Shown: piece after piece, positions 54,284-64,000 of the stretch
How the letters are laid out: each line of letters starts with the position of its first letter
Numbering within the stretch: the stretch's first letter is position 1
Origin: Balanoglossus misakiensis
Lineage: Eukaryota > Hemichordata
Reading direction: 5' to 3'
DNA length: 64,000 nucleotides
Assembly (NCBI GenBank): GCA_040954595.2
Contig: CM082579.2
Coordinates: 15,190,001-15,254,000 of the forward strand
Notes under the pieces: model-generated
Database searches by the model: none
What the model saw: the letters and a program-made list of their open reading frames with translations, nothing else
What the model was told of the DNA's origin: nothing
Made by a program: the position numbers and the translations under genes

Positions 54284-57200
54284 AAAAGTAGCTCCAGAAT
54301 TTTTCATGCCAAAAGGCATAACTTTATACTGATACAAACCATCTGGTGTGGCAAAAGCAGATATCTCCTTGGCTCTTTCAGTCAATGGAACACACCAATA
54401 ACCTTTAAGCAAGTCTAAAGTAGTTATATACTGTGCTTTACCAATGCGATCTATACAGTCATCAATCCGAGGGATGGGATAAGAATCAGTTTTGGTGATG
54501 GCATTAACTTTCCTGTAATCAGTACAAAATCTTACACCGCCATCAGGCTTATCCACCAAAAGACATGGCGAAGCCCAACAGCTATTGCTAGTTTCGATGA
54601 TATCATTATTCAACATATATTTAATTTCACCCCGAATTTTCTCAAGCTTCTCAGGGTTCACCCGATATGGATGTTGTTTGATGGGTCTGGTATTTCCCAC
54701 ATCTACATCATGAAAACACACATTAGTCCTCTTCGGCACATCAGGAAACAAATCGACATACTTATCTAATAACTGACTAATATCTTTCCTGTGGTCAGGT
54801 GACAAATGCCCCAATAAAGTATCCCGATTACTCAACAGCTCTGAGTTTTTCAATTTTACATCATGGTCGCTCTTAACGTCAGCAACTGCTACATATGTCG
54901 AGTCTGTTTCATGATCTACTTCTGGAGACATTATAGGCAATACATTATGTACATGGTTTTCATTACGATAAAGCTTTAACATGTTTATATGACATAATTG
55001 TGTCGCCTTTCGACGATCAGGAGTTTCAATTACATAATTTACATCATCAACCTTCTCTAGAATTTTATACGGACCATGAAAACGTGCGCTCAAAGCATTT
55101 CCGGTTATGGGCAACAACGCTAATACTTTGTCACCAGGTTTAAAGGCGCGACTCTTCGCTACCCTATCGTACAAGTGTTTCATTTTATTTTGGGATGATT
55201 TCAAATTAGCTCGAGCAAGTTCACATGCCTCACTGAGTCTGGATTTAAATGTGGACACATACTTCAACAAGGTCATACCCGATGGACTGTCGTCAAGCCA
55301 TTGTTCCTTCAGCAATTTAAGAGGACCGCGCACTCGATGGCCGAATATCAATTCAAATGGACTAAACCCCAACGACTCCTGAACAGACTCTCGAACTGCA
55401 AAAAGCAACAAATGCACCCCTTCGTCCCAATCCTTGTCATTGTTGAAACAATACACTCGAATCATATTTTTCAAGGTAGAATGGAACCTCTCTAAAGCCC
55501 CCTGCGACTCTGGATGATACGCACTGGATTTAACCTGATTTATCCCCATGTGATAAACTAGCTGCTGAAATAACCCAGACATAAAATTAGTTGCCTGGTC
55601 AGATTGAATCTCTCGTGGAAATCCAACCCATGCAAAGAAACGTGACAGTGCTCCGGCAATCACTGGAGCCGTTATGTTCCGAAGTGGAATCGCCTCAGGA
55701 AAACGCGTAGACATACACATAATAGTCAGCAAATACTGATTCCTAGATCTAGTTTTTGGCAGAGGCCCTACACAATCAATCAGAATCTTACTAAACGGTT
55801 CATCGAAGGCAGGGATGGGTTTCAACGGAGCGACAGGAACAGATTGATTAGGTTTTCCGACCAACTGACAAACATGACAATTTCTGCAATAATCAGCAAC
55901 GCTCTTTCTTATTTTTGGCCAATAGAAATGTCGAGTAATTTTCCACATAGTCTTGGAAACACCCAAGTGTCCACCCATTGGACCCTCATGGGCCAATCCC
56001 AAAATCTGAGATCGATAACTTTCAGGAACAACAATTTGGTACAATACCGACCATTCATTCGACGCAGGCTCAGTGGGAGGACGCCATTTTCTCATCAGTA
56101 CTCCCTGATTCACAAAGTAACCCCTTGGAACCTTTTTCAACTCATCGACAGACAAAACCACTTCAAACAGTGGAGCAAGATCGGAATCTTTACTCTGTTC
56201 TGATATCAATTTCTCACGAGACAGCGACATTTTCGAATCAACTTTATCGACTGACGTTTTCGAAACATTATCATCAACTTTCAATAAACTTTCATCGTCT
56301 ACAACATTCGAAATCAACTTTCCCATAAAAGTCTCAGACAAATCAAGATCATCAGACATCGATTCTAAATTATGCGCTTCTTTGTTCATGTGCTTGACCT
56401 GAGAACGTGTTACGGCACAAGCAGGAAAAATACCGGGAATGTCATTCTCCAGCTTTTCGGTTTCGGCAGACGTAACTGGACCAAACACCACTTTAGGATC
56501 AGCAATGACCCGACCTCCGGCCAAATCATTGCCTAGCAACAAAGATATACCTTTAATCGGCAATGACGGTCGAATCCCCACCACTACAGGACCAGACACC
56601 AAACTTGAATCAAGGACTACTCGATGAAGAGGTACCGTAAGGAAATTTCCCTCAATACCTTGTATAATAACTTGCTCCCCAGTATCCGTCCCAGAATCAA
56701 CAGGCAAAATTCCTTCTAACAGCAAAGACTGGGTTGCACCTGTGTCCCGCAAGATCCGAATGGGCATAGGTTTTCCCCCAACAACTGACACAAACCCATC
56801 TGTAACAAAGGGCTGAAATTCCTTTCTAATTACGGGTTTTCTAATTTCATCAATACGACTTGATAAAGCTTCCGAAACAACTTTTGGACAAGCAGACACA
56901 AAAGCATTAGGCGACGCTACATTTTGCTGTGCCCGTTTCAAAAGCAAACATTCATTTCTTGTGTGTCCCCTCTTTTGGCAATATGAACACTGAGGAAACG
57001 TAGGACATGACGACATTACGTGCCCCGGTTTCTTACAATAATGGCATATGGGAGGGCTCGAGCCAATTCTCAATTTATTCTGATGATTAAAATTTGATCC
57101 ACTTGTACGATTTACCTGAATGGGAGGTTTTGAATAATTTGGTTTATACCCTCCAGCATTGGCGACAGTCGCTGACGCTGTTGCCCTACCCGGTCCATGG

Positions 57201-58177
57201 TCTTTACCTCTGTAAGAAGAAAGTTTATGTGTCAATGCAAAATCATCAGACATTGTGGCAGCTTTATGCAATGACTCAATATCTCTTTCATCTAAATATG
57301 TTTTGATTTCATCATGCACGCAACTCTTAAATTCTTCAATCAAAATTAACTGTTTCAATTTATCAAAATCGTTTCCAACATCTTTAGCACGGCACCATCG
57401 GTCAAAATACACCTCTTTCAAATGGGCAAATTCAACATGAGTACGACTCGACTTCTGCAAATTTCTAAATTTCTGTCGATATGCCTCCGGCACCAACTCA
57501 TACGCTTTCAAAATAGCAGTTTTAACTGCCTCATAATCGACATACTCATCAGGGGACAAATTTGAGTATGCTTCTTGAGCTTTACCTTTCAAAACACTTT
57601 GCAACAACAAAGGCCACTTATCCTTAGGCCATTTCAAACTATTGGCGACACGCTCAAAATGTTGGAAATATTTATCTATATCATCCTCATTAAATTGAGG
57701 TACTAAGCGTATCTGTTTTCCCAAATCAAAATAACTCTCTTCATTTCTTACATCTGGTCGAAGACCCATTGACTCTCTCTCAAGATTATTTCTCATTTCC
57801 ATTTCTTTTATTTTCATCTTTTCCGCAGTTTCAATTTCTTTTACTCTAATTTCGAATTCTTTTAATTTCAATTTTTCCTGCATTTCAATTTCTTTTAATT
57901 TCAATTTCTCCTTCAATTCAAATTCCATTTTTAATTCCATCAGACGCAAATCAGCATTTGCCGACTTTTCTTCAATTTCAGGATACTGAATTAAAGCATC
58001 TAGTGGCAATTTATCCTCATCGACCAGAAATGCAACAATGATACGCTTAATTTCATCTTTACGCATGGAAGTTTTCACGCTGAGCTCAAGTTTGTTTGCA
58101 ATCTCAATTAAATCCACCTTTTTACATGCTTCCAATCCGGCAAGGGATGGTGACTCAATAAATTCTGCGATATCCAT
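54281..58177 (-). CDS. gag-pol: Gmr1-like Gag-protease-integrase-RT (start) polyprotein
   Basis: 1298 codons from ATG at 58177 (an earlier ATG at 58219 is less likely). Residue numbers count from 58219. A SAP-like start (KVDLIEIANKLEL) is followed by a charged coiled coil (~90-145, LKLKEIEMQEKLKLKE), then a capsid-like Gag. Two zinc knuckles are near 391-424 (CHYCKKPGHVMSSC, CSYCQKRGHTRNEC). The aspartic protease is near 490-500 (ILRDTGATQSLLL). The integrase zinc finger is near 743-790 (HEGPMGGHLGVS...CRNCHVCQ), and its core near 810-925 has D in ILIDCVGPL, D in IQSDQATNF and E in QGALERFHS. RT starts near 1165 (WASPCLLVDKPDGGVRFCTDYRKVN) and stops at TTLDLLKGYW...MPFGMKNSGATF by a TAA. Integrase before RT is the key feature. 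Confidence 0.93.
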   Translation of the reverse strand: MDIAEFIESPSLAGLEACKKVDLIEIANKLELSVKTSMRKDEIKRIIVAFLVDEDKLPLDALIQYPEIEEKSANADLRLMELKMEFELKEKLKLKEIEMQEKLKLKEFEIRVKEIETAEKMKIKEMEMRNNLERESMGLRPDVRNEESYFDLGKQIRLVPQFNEDDIDKYFQHFERVANSLKWPKDKWPLLLQSVLKGKAQEAYSNLSPDEYVDYEAVKTAILKAYELVPEAYRQKFRNLQKSSRTHVEFAHLKEVYFDRWCRAKDVGNDFDKLKQLILIEEFKSCVHDEIKTYLDERDIESLHKAATMSDDFALTHKLSSYRGKDHGPGRATASATVANAGGYKPNYSKPPIQVNRTSGSNFNHQNKLRIGSSPPICHYCKKPGHVMSSCPTFPQCSYCQKRGHTRNECLLLKRAQQNVASPNAFVSACPKVVSEALSSRIDEIRKPVIRKEFQPFVTDGFVSVVGGKPMPIRILRDTGATQSLLLEGILPVDSGTDTGEQVIIQGIEGNFLTVPLHRVVLDSSLVSGPVVVGIRPSLPIKGISLLLGNDLAGGRVIADPKVVFGPVTSAETEKLENDIPGIFPACAVTRSQVKHMNKEAHNLESMSDDLDLSETFMGKLISNVVDDESLLKVDDNVSKTSVDKVDSKMSLSREKLISEQSKDSDLAPLFEVVLSVDELKKVPRGYFVNQGVLMRKWRPPTEPASNEWSVLYQIVVPESYRSQILGLAHEGPMGGHLGVSKTMWKITRHFYWPKIRKSVADYCRNCHVCQLVGKPNQSVPVAPLKPIPAFDEPFSKILIDCVGPLPKTRSRNQYLLTIMCMSTRFPEAIPLRNITAPVIAGALSRFFAWVGFPREIQSDQATNFMSGLFQQLVYHMGINQVKSSAYHPESQGALERFHSTLKNMIRVYCFNNDKDWDEGVHLLLFAVRESVQESLGFSPFELIFGHRVRGPLKLLKEQWLDDSPSGMTLLKYVSTFKSRLSEACELARANLKSSQNKMKHLYDRVAKSRAFKPGDKVLALLPITGNALSARFHGPYKILEKVDDVNYVIETPDRRKATQLCHINMLKLYRNENHVHNVLPIMSPEVDHETDSTYVAVADVKSDHDVKLKNSELLSNRDTLLGHLSPDHRKDISQLLDKYVDLFPDVPKRTNVCFHDVDVGNTRPIKQHPYRVNPEKLEKIRGEIKYMLNNDIIETSNSCWASPCLLVDKPDGGVRFCTDYRKVNAITKTDSYPIPRIDDCIDRIGKAQYITTLDLLKGYWCVPLTERAKEISAFATPDGLYQYKVMPFGMKNSGATF

Positions 58178-58252
58178 GTTTCTTCTATATTTATACTCAA
58201 AAATAAATCTATACCACAATCTATACTACGTAACTAATACTACGGTTAAAAC

Positions 58253-58269
58253 TCCCGGACGAGCCCCCA
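58253..58269 (-). promoter_or_regulatory. tRNA-Pro-type primer-binding site
   Basis: TGGGGGCTCGTCCGGGA on the minus strand, directly after the 5' LTR. This is the tRNA-Pro primer site well known from gammaretroviruses (established knowledge), here in a gypsy-class element. Confidence 0.85.
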
Positions 58270-59003
58270 TGTCACGCATCGACGGCTATACGTGAACTAG
58301 ACAAATCGAATCGAACGATCAAATCTACGAAAATATATTCCACCTGGGGATTTAATTACTAATCATGAAAATATTACCCGTACATCAAAATACCATATAC
58401 AGACATGACAATCAAAACGCCACGTGGTCAAACTTATGAAAATAATCCGTTACAATCTTAACTTATCTTAACTTAACTTAAATCTAATAAATAAAGTCCG
58501 ACAAACATCGTCCTCGTTGGCATGCATGTGGAGTCTGGTAATTCATCCAGGTCTTCCTCCTGTCCGACTTGACCGCGACGCAGATACTCTTCGTGCACTT
58601 GCCAAAGTACACCGAGACGTCACCGCACATTCATTCCACACCAGCAATGTCCATTGACAGATCAAAGTTCCGTACGGCTAAACGCCCAATTTCAGAACAT
58701 CTCGACATCAATTCAGTGTAGTGTGCTGGGTTATTAAAATATACCACAGGTTGAGATGAAAAGTGATAGTCAAAACTCACATGGTTGGAGGATGTCTATG
58801 GATCCAAAATCATACACGTCAAACGCTATGGCTGCCATCCTATCAAATCCCCTAGGAAGTAGTCAGACCAGGTGGTCCTCAAGACTCCTCAAGCTACTAA
58901 AACACACGTATTCAATATACTAAATCTCACCACCGAGGGCGTAAACTCTAGAGAGACAATTACAAGTACATACAATTATGCTATATCACAGAATATCGTC
59001 ACA
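58270..59003 (-). repeat. 5' LTR of Gmr1-like element
   Basis: 734 bp, partner of 52515-53248, followed by the CGTC duplication at 59004. Confidence 0.94.
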
Positions 59004-59389
59004 CGTCAGACACACATCCCTAACACGCGAAGCCAGCTTATCCTTTGATCAAATGGCAGCGCTATTCTAAATATTTTACAGCATGCCCTAAAGGACAAAC
59101 ACGTGCCGCTGGAAGAGGCCAACACTCAGCAGAGACGGCAAGATGTTAACGGAGATGAGCCCCAACAATAAATTAATATTGTTCCTTTTATTTAGAAAAC
59201 GCCGCATAATTAGCCAACCAATCATGGTTATGAGAAACCTCCAAAATACAATGTATCGATATTTACTGCATCTGTTCATACTTCGCCCGCGCTTTAAAAA
59301 CCCTATAGCTGCTAAAATTGGCATATTTTTTTCCAGAGTAAAATACTTCATATGTATATTCCCTATTCCCTAAAATCTTCACCCGTGAC

Positions 59390-59685
59390 CATTGAGCCAT
59401 ATTACTTGCATTTGCATTGGTTTGTCATAACTTGGCGTCGCATTTCACGATAGCTGCTTAGCTGCTATTGTTTGTATGAAGGCTGATTAAATCGGTGAGG
59501 CACCGTTTTAATACATAGCATGTTCCAATTGCAACATGCAGTCACAATCGGGCATCGATAAGATGTTTATGTATACCTATCAGTAAGCTTATTTTGATGA
59601 ACCAATTTAAGTTGGAAAATAAAATCATGAAAATAATGCTAAAAGTGGCAGCTTTGGAGGCTTTAAACTACAGTTCTCCCAAATT
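59390..59685 (+). repeat. Dispersed repeat shared with 46500-46790
   Basis: Shared phrases in the same order: AGCCATATTACTTG, TTTGTCATA, AGATGTTTATGTATACCTAKCAGTAAGCTTATTT, ATGAAAATAATG, AAAGTGGCA. Roughly 70-75% alike by eye, so an old repeat. Confidence 0.6.
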
Positions 59686-59696
59686 GTCTTGACTAA

Positions 59697-59847
59697 ATGA
59701 CATACATGTGGTCAAAAGTTCTGACTGCAGAAGAGGTTGCAGCTGTGGCGGGGGACTGTTCAATTGGAGGAAATATATTTACATGGAATAAAGACAATAT
59801 TGAAATGGCAGCAGAAATAGTTCCTACTGAAAAGAATGCTATCTGCA
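59697..59847 (+). CDS. Pentraxin-like domain exon (C-terminal part)
   Basis: An open stretch ending at a donor TGCA|GTGAGT (59848), phase 1. The peptide MWSKVLTAEEVAAVAGDC followed by GGNIFTWN matches the end of pentraxin/LamG-type domains (a W-x-x-V/A-L-T/S-x-E-E-V/I core, then a Cys and a G-N-I-x-x-W strand). An in-frame TAA sits immediately upstream of 59697 and no clean acceptor is visible, so the 5' border is uncertain or the exon is broken. Upstream is an old repeat. It could belong to the gene starting at 52263 (pentraxin domains occur in secreted proteins and adhesion GPCRs), or it may be a stray fragment. Confidence 0.45.
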
Positions 59848-60740
59848 GTGAGTATCACAACTTTAAAATGAAAGATTTTGCAAATTAAAAAAAAATATTG
59901 AGTGTTTTGACATGCGTCAGTGGTCAGTAACACACAAGCTGCATGATAAGAGGGTCACGAGAAATTGTAAGCCGCAATGTATAATGGATTAACTCCATGA
60001 CCTATGCGACCTACGAACTGTGACGTACAGAATTTATTTCTACGTGTAATGCGGTCTGCGGCAGTGAGCCACAGACCGCATTGCGAGAGCAGTGAGAATT
60101 CACCACAATGCAAACTTTCTGAACGTAGGTTGATCTTCGAATGAAATATTACCTTGTCACCAGTTTTCCACATAGCTACACTGTAAAATTGGGTGACGTG
60201 TTCGTTCACAAGTGGAATAATTGTGAGTAGTAAAGCACGCGAAGTTAAGCAACGAGCACGTTTTGAAATGCGCGCAGATGATCCCAGTTTAGCAAATTCA
60301 GGCCATTGCGTGCATGCAAAATAAAATAATACTGTACCGGGGGTGAGCCTACTTTCTTTCCATACAGATACACGTATATGTTGGTTAAGGTATGTGACAA
60401 ACAGTTTTCATGTAACAGCCAGTGATGCTGACCATAAAACCAGCGCAGCTGATGCTTTCATCTACAATTTGCAACATGGACGTTTGTGTCTCTGCATGTG
60501 TCGTGCATGTTACTGCTGAACAAAAAAGATATGCGGGCACCACAGGCTGGCGAAAGCGGTGCTCACGTGCTCTGCAAGCTGATGTTGTCACTAAATTGGC
60601 AAAGTATTGTACACATGGAGGAGTTTCTTGAGCTGTCTGTTGTATAAATGTCGGTTGTGAGTACATTATTTTTTATTTTATTTTAATAATTTTCAAAGCC
60701 CCTATGATTGAAGCATATTATTACGACTCATCCGTTCATC

Positions 60741-60800
60741 ATTCATTCATTCATTCATTCATTCATTCATTCATTCATTCATTCATCCATTCATCCATTC
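60741..60800. repeat. (ATTC)n microsatellite
   Basis: About 14 ATTC units with CATC variants at the end. Confidence 0.95.
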
Positions 60801-61192
60801 AGTCAGTCACTGTACCAATTGAAGACGCCCTTGTATAGGAGAATTTAGCTATGTACTGACTGTCTTTTCATTTTTTCTTCATCCTATAGAATCTACCGAC
60901 CTGGTCGCTGTCAATAACAATTCAACTCCTTAAACATCCTGTGTGTGTGAAGTCTATGAACACTGGCCATGCATTTCAATTCAAGGACAAAATGAATGCG
61001 CAATATTTCGTTTTATCGAGAGTAATGTGCAGTGATTAAATTTGCTAGGGCTCTCTTAGCAGATTTGGAGTTAGTCATTTTGGTAGAAACTTTTCGAGAT
61101 GGGAAATCTTTGGTCATCTAACCAAGTTATTTGTATTTTTGTTATATAAGACAGAGTCATTTCTATATCATAGATGCAAGTTTAATTTATAA

Positions 61193-61268
61193 CATGAATT
61201 TGAATAAAATATTTTTTTTAAATATCACCACATGAATTTGAATAAAATATTTTTTTTAAATATCACCA
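61193..61268. repeat. 38-bp direct duplication
   Basis: CATGAATTTGAATAAAATATTTTTTTTAAATATCACCA (written here as one 38-nt unit from 61193) is repeated exactly at 61231; the spacing is 38 bp. Confidence 0.9.
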
Positions 61269-63289
61269 GATTGAAATCTTTGGAAGTTTGCACTTAGAGG
61301 GATGGCATGGCAGTTTTCCACTGTTCATATTACAAAGAATTTGGCGTCACGTGTAGATTTCATGAGTGTTCGAGTTTTGCTCTTCCCAGCCTCGTATCCA
61401 CAATCCTCTGATACTTACACTTACGTCAGTTCTATAGCCGCTGACCCACTAGATTCTCCTTATGAATTGCCCAAATTATTTTTTGGTATAGTTTTGATAG
61501 TTAGTGCACGGAAACTTTTGATCGATTCACGAAATTCAAAATATGTTACATCACAAACCTCATAAAAAGGAGGCTAGAGTAGCCTGTTTGTTTTCAGGTA
61601 ATTTTACAATTACCTCAATTACCTTTTTTCGAGGGAGGGGGTTAAGAAAACATACAGATTGAAATAACAAGGAAGTGGTATATCAAACCGAAACCTTATC
61701 TCAATCGTGATTCTAGAGTGTTTCCATGTCATGTGACATCCACAAAAATGTGGTATTATCTTGAAAAGAGTCCCGATTTCCCAAACTGGTTTTGCGAATG
61801 TACTTCACTTTGGAGCAATGCATGAGTACATTCGTAGAAAGATATTGCTCCACTATTTACTGACACTCCTCTTGTACTGCAAATATTACTGCATTCTGTC
61901 AGGGCAAGACAAAAGACACAGCAGAACTGCCAGAATTAAAACAGACAACTGGCAATTTCAATAAAACATGTAATAACAAATATATGTAACATTGAATGAG
62001 GTGTCCATACAGCTTGGTCATTTAAAGACCTCCAGTCATTGTGACAATGCATAAATATTTATGTACACCATATTAAAAATTAGTTCAGGCATACCTTATA
62101 CATGTATGTTTTTGACTGACCATATCCTCAGCACGCCCTTTTTTTCAAAAAGACTATCATTATTCTCTGCCAGGCAGAGAGTTGCCGCTTTCTTGTTAAC
62201 AATAATATACTATTATAACATTGCATAGATTCCTGTTTGTTTCTGTCCATATCTCACAAACTGTGGTGTGCATACTGTTGAAATGACCTCAAGAAGAAAA
62301 TGCCAAATGGAAAAATATTTGACATACTAACCTGTATGATAATGTTATACGGTACAATATATTTAACGGTTCCAATCCAATGTTGAGAACTAACAAAACA
62401 ATTTGAGCAGAATTCATTTAAAATTAATTGCAGTTCCGTTTCACCGCATTTCATAGGATGCTGGCTAAAATTCATACTATGGTGGATTACCTGTTATGCA
62501 TTTCTTTCCCTATTTCGTCTGGCAGATTTGAGTTTGACAAGCTGTCATTTTCCTTTCAGCTCCGCAAAATTGATGGATTTACTTTGACAGCACACAGACT
62601 GTCCATTTGTCATCGGAGATACAAGCAGCATCAGTTGCTGAACAGCTTGCAGCAGTGTTGGAAAAGAGTACACAACACTAACTTGCAAGAGTGCTTTGGC
62701 CCTTTCTTCACACTGTCCGAAACTTGTTGTGTTACATCATTGCATAATGAATAAGAAATACACAGGTATTTAGCGTTCTATTCAATACCTACAATAGATA
62801 AAAGGGTGTCGGTCTGTATGCGACAATCTTCAATGTTCTTATGAGCACAAGGCTTTATTCAGGGAACGTTTTACAGTAAGAATTATATGATATAAACTGA
62901 ATAAGTTTGTTGTCTGTCAACTCTTCTGTCTTTGTCTTACCGATACGGTTCTAACCGCAAACACTGAGGCTTCTCTGCTCGTACACAGTATAAATCAATG
63001 GATGATAAAATGCGCCCTCTTTTGGTGAACTCTTCCTACCGCCCGACCTTCTACCTTACAGTAAGGCATGTAGGGCGGTCAGGTAGATGGCAGTGTATTG
63101 CAAGCGTCTCTTGCATATTTTTTTCCGCCAGGAATGGCATACATTCGTTTTTGGCGACACCACAACTGCTGGAACTTCTCGAAAAATTGAGAGCCGGATT
63201 TCATAAATGCTCATGTTTTCCGAAGGGCTGAAAGAAGATCCAGAGTGGAATATTTAAATTTGCCTGTGGCAGACATCATAGTGGCTGCC

Positions 63290-63470
63290 AGTTATTCTAT
63301 TTCTTGTGCAAGAGATAGTATCTTGTTCCAGCGAGATGTTTTCTCGTGTGCACGAGAAACATGCTATCTCGTGCATATCTCGTGCGCACGAGAAAATTGC
63401 GAGCGCACTCGTGTTCACGAGAAAATATCACATGCACACGTAAGTCGTGCGCACGAGATAAAAAAATGTG
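63290..63470. repeat. Cluster of CTCGTGCGCACGAG palindromes
   Basis: At least six variants of a 14-16-bp perfect or near-perfect palindrome follow one another: TCTTGTGCAAGAGA, TCTCGTGTGCACGAGA, ATCTCGTGCATATCTCGTGCGCACGAGA, CTCGTGTTCACGAGA, GTCGTGCGCACGAGAT. Spacing is 15-35 bp. No coding frame of interest crosses it. Confidence 0.85.
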
Positions 63471-63602
63471 CCCTGTAGTCTTTCTTAGGACATGGTAGCG
63501 TGACGTCGCATTGTAATTAACGGACGATCTTGGAAATTCGGCTATTAATGGTGAATGGACTTTCGCCTCCTTCGAACAACAACAGAGACTGACGTCGCAA
63601 CA

Positions 63603-63977
63603 ATGACAGAAAAAGTGAAGCAAATGGCCGACAAAACGAAGAGAATCGGAAAACGGGCAGGATCCTCGGCAAAGACATCTGGGAATAATACCACCACATC
63701 AAATAGAACGACGAGTAGTGCAGGACAAACCGCCACCAGTGACTATGACAACAAGTCTGAAGGCGATGCTGGCGAACCCTTGCACAATACAACTACAGTC
63801 CTACAGAGAAATGCAGCCCAGCGCCACTCAAGATTTTCCATTCCTGGTCTGGCAGCAGCCAAAATATGTTTTGTTTTTTCTCTTAGAAGCGACCTCAGTC
63901 TGAGCTGCATGAGAATAAACTGTAGGTTGGGAATACAACAAAAAAACACGCAGTCGCTGCGGTCAACACGTAGCTAT
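63603..63977 (+). CDS. Unrecognised low-complexity reading frame
   Basis: An ATG in fair context (CAACAATGACA) opens a frame of about 125 codons. The first ~60 residues are basic, then Thr/Ser/Asn-rich (MTEKVKQMADKTKRIGKRAG, NNTTTSNRTTSSAGQTATSD). The second half (KICFVFSLRSD...) looks non-coding. It might be a first exon, but I see no clear donor and no known domain. Confidence 0.2.
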
Positions 63978-64000
63978 TAGTTTCGGTTTTATGTTCGCTA

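Larger units (their letters stand above)
52515..59003 (-). mobile_element. Gmr1-like Ty3/gypsy retrotransposon (integrase before RT)
   Basis: 6489 bp, minus strand. LTRs are 734 bp each (52515-53248 and 58270-59003), TGTCACG...GTCACA; I saw one mismatch (CTCCCCAAG/CTCCTCAAG). Target duplication is CGTC (52511-52514, 59004-59007). A 17-nt primer site of the tRNA-Pro type abuts the 5' LTR and a purine tract (GGAAGGGGGG, minus strand, 53249-53258) abuts the 3' LTR. Domain order is gag, protease, integrase, RT, RNase H. It is recent, but has one stop codon in RT. Confidence 0.94.
59850..63289. other. Mostly non-coding; simple repeats
   Basis: Holds an (ATTC)n run (60741-60800) and a 38-bp unit repeated twice (61193-61268, CATGAATTTGAATAAAATATTT...). 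At 62570-62690 a short open stretch (SSEIQAASVAEQLAAVLEKS) after a pyrimidine-rich AG looks coding-like. An inverted heptadecamer (GCGGTCTGCGGC/GTGAGCCACAGACCGCA) lies at about 60050-60080. No complete gene is supported. Confidence 0.4.

Noticed and set aside
55107-57440. Several 60-120-codon plus-strand frames
   Set aside because: Shadows of the Gmr1-like polyprotein on the minus strand.

Overview
This is a eukaryotic (metazoan) genomic window made almost entirely of mobile and repetitive DNA, with only traces of host genes. Spliced genes with GT-AG introns, a CR1/L2-type LINE, three Ty3/gypsy-class LTR retrotransposons, a THAP-domain DNA transposon and long CATA/TATG microsatellites exclude a prokaryote. 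One retrotransposon (52.5-59.0 kb) has integrase ahead of reverse transcriptase. That is the hallmark of Gmr1-like elements, which were originally described from deuterostomes, so I infer a marine invertebrate deuterostome or a close neighbour. The species is not identified.

Region 1 (1-18.4 kb) is a giant, damaged inverted duplication. Position 1 pairs with 18263, 1240-1670 pairs with 15985-16390, and a tRNA-like SINE plus microsatellite near 2.2-2.7 kb pairs with 6.8-7.1 kb around a centre of about 4 kb. The right arm carries a 309-bp tandem repeat. That array is interrupted by a 5'-truncated LINE, which is itself interrupted by a gypsy element (8210-14037) with identical 245-bp LTRs. At least four copies or fragments of a gene with two RPA-like OB folds lie in or beside the arms. 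The only copy with an open reading frame is at 21.66-22.55 kb.

Region 2 (19-29 kb) has a 2.4-kb foldback segment, the open OB-fold copy, an unrecognised Pro/Arg/Ser-rich broken reading frame, and a Mag-like gypsy element on the minus strand (23990-28876, one frameshift and one stop in pol).

Region 3 (30.26-35.96 kb) is an apparently complete ISL2EU/IS4EU-type DNA transposon. A THAP-DDE transposase gene (2 exons) converges on a SAP-SWIM-YqaJ-nuclease gene (2 exons), with stacked hairpins between them. The transposase presumably moves the element. The nuclease is presumed to help in replication or recombination of the element's DNA.

Region 4 (36-52 kb) has no convincing gene. It holds a 356-bp triplet repeat, foldback segments, degenerate 140-165-bp repeats, and an inverted duplication (41.8-43.15 versus 50.28-50.82 kb). 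One copy of that duplication contains an 834-bp MITE with TAA target duplication, and the other preserves the empty site.

Region 5 (52.2-64 kb) starts with a TATA box and a signal-peptide exon, a probable host gene whose first intron received the Gmr1-like element (52515-59003, 734-bp LTRs, tRNA-Pro-type primer site, one stop in RT). A pentraxin-like exon, a cluster of CTCGTGCGCACGAG palindromes and simple repeats follow.
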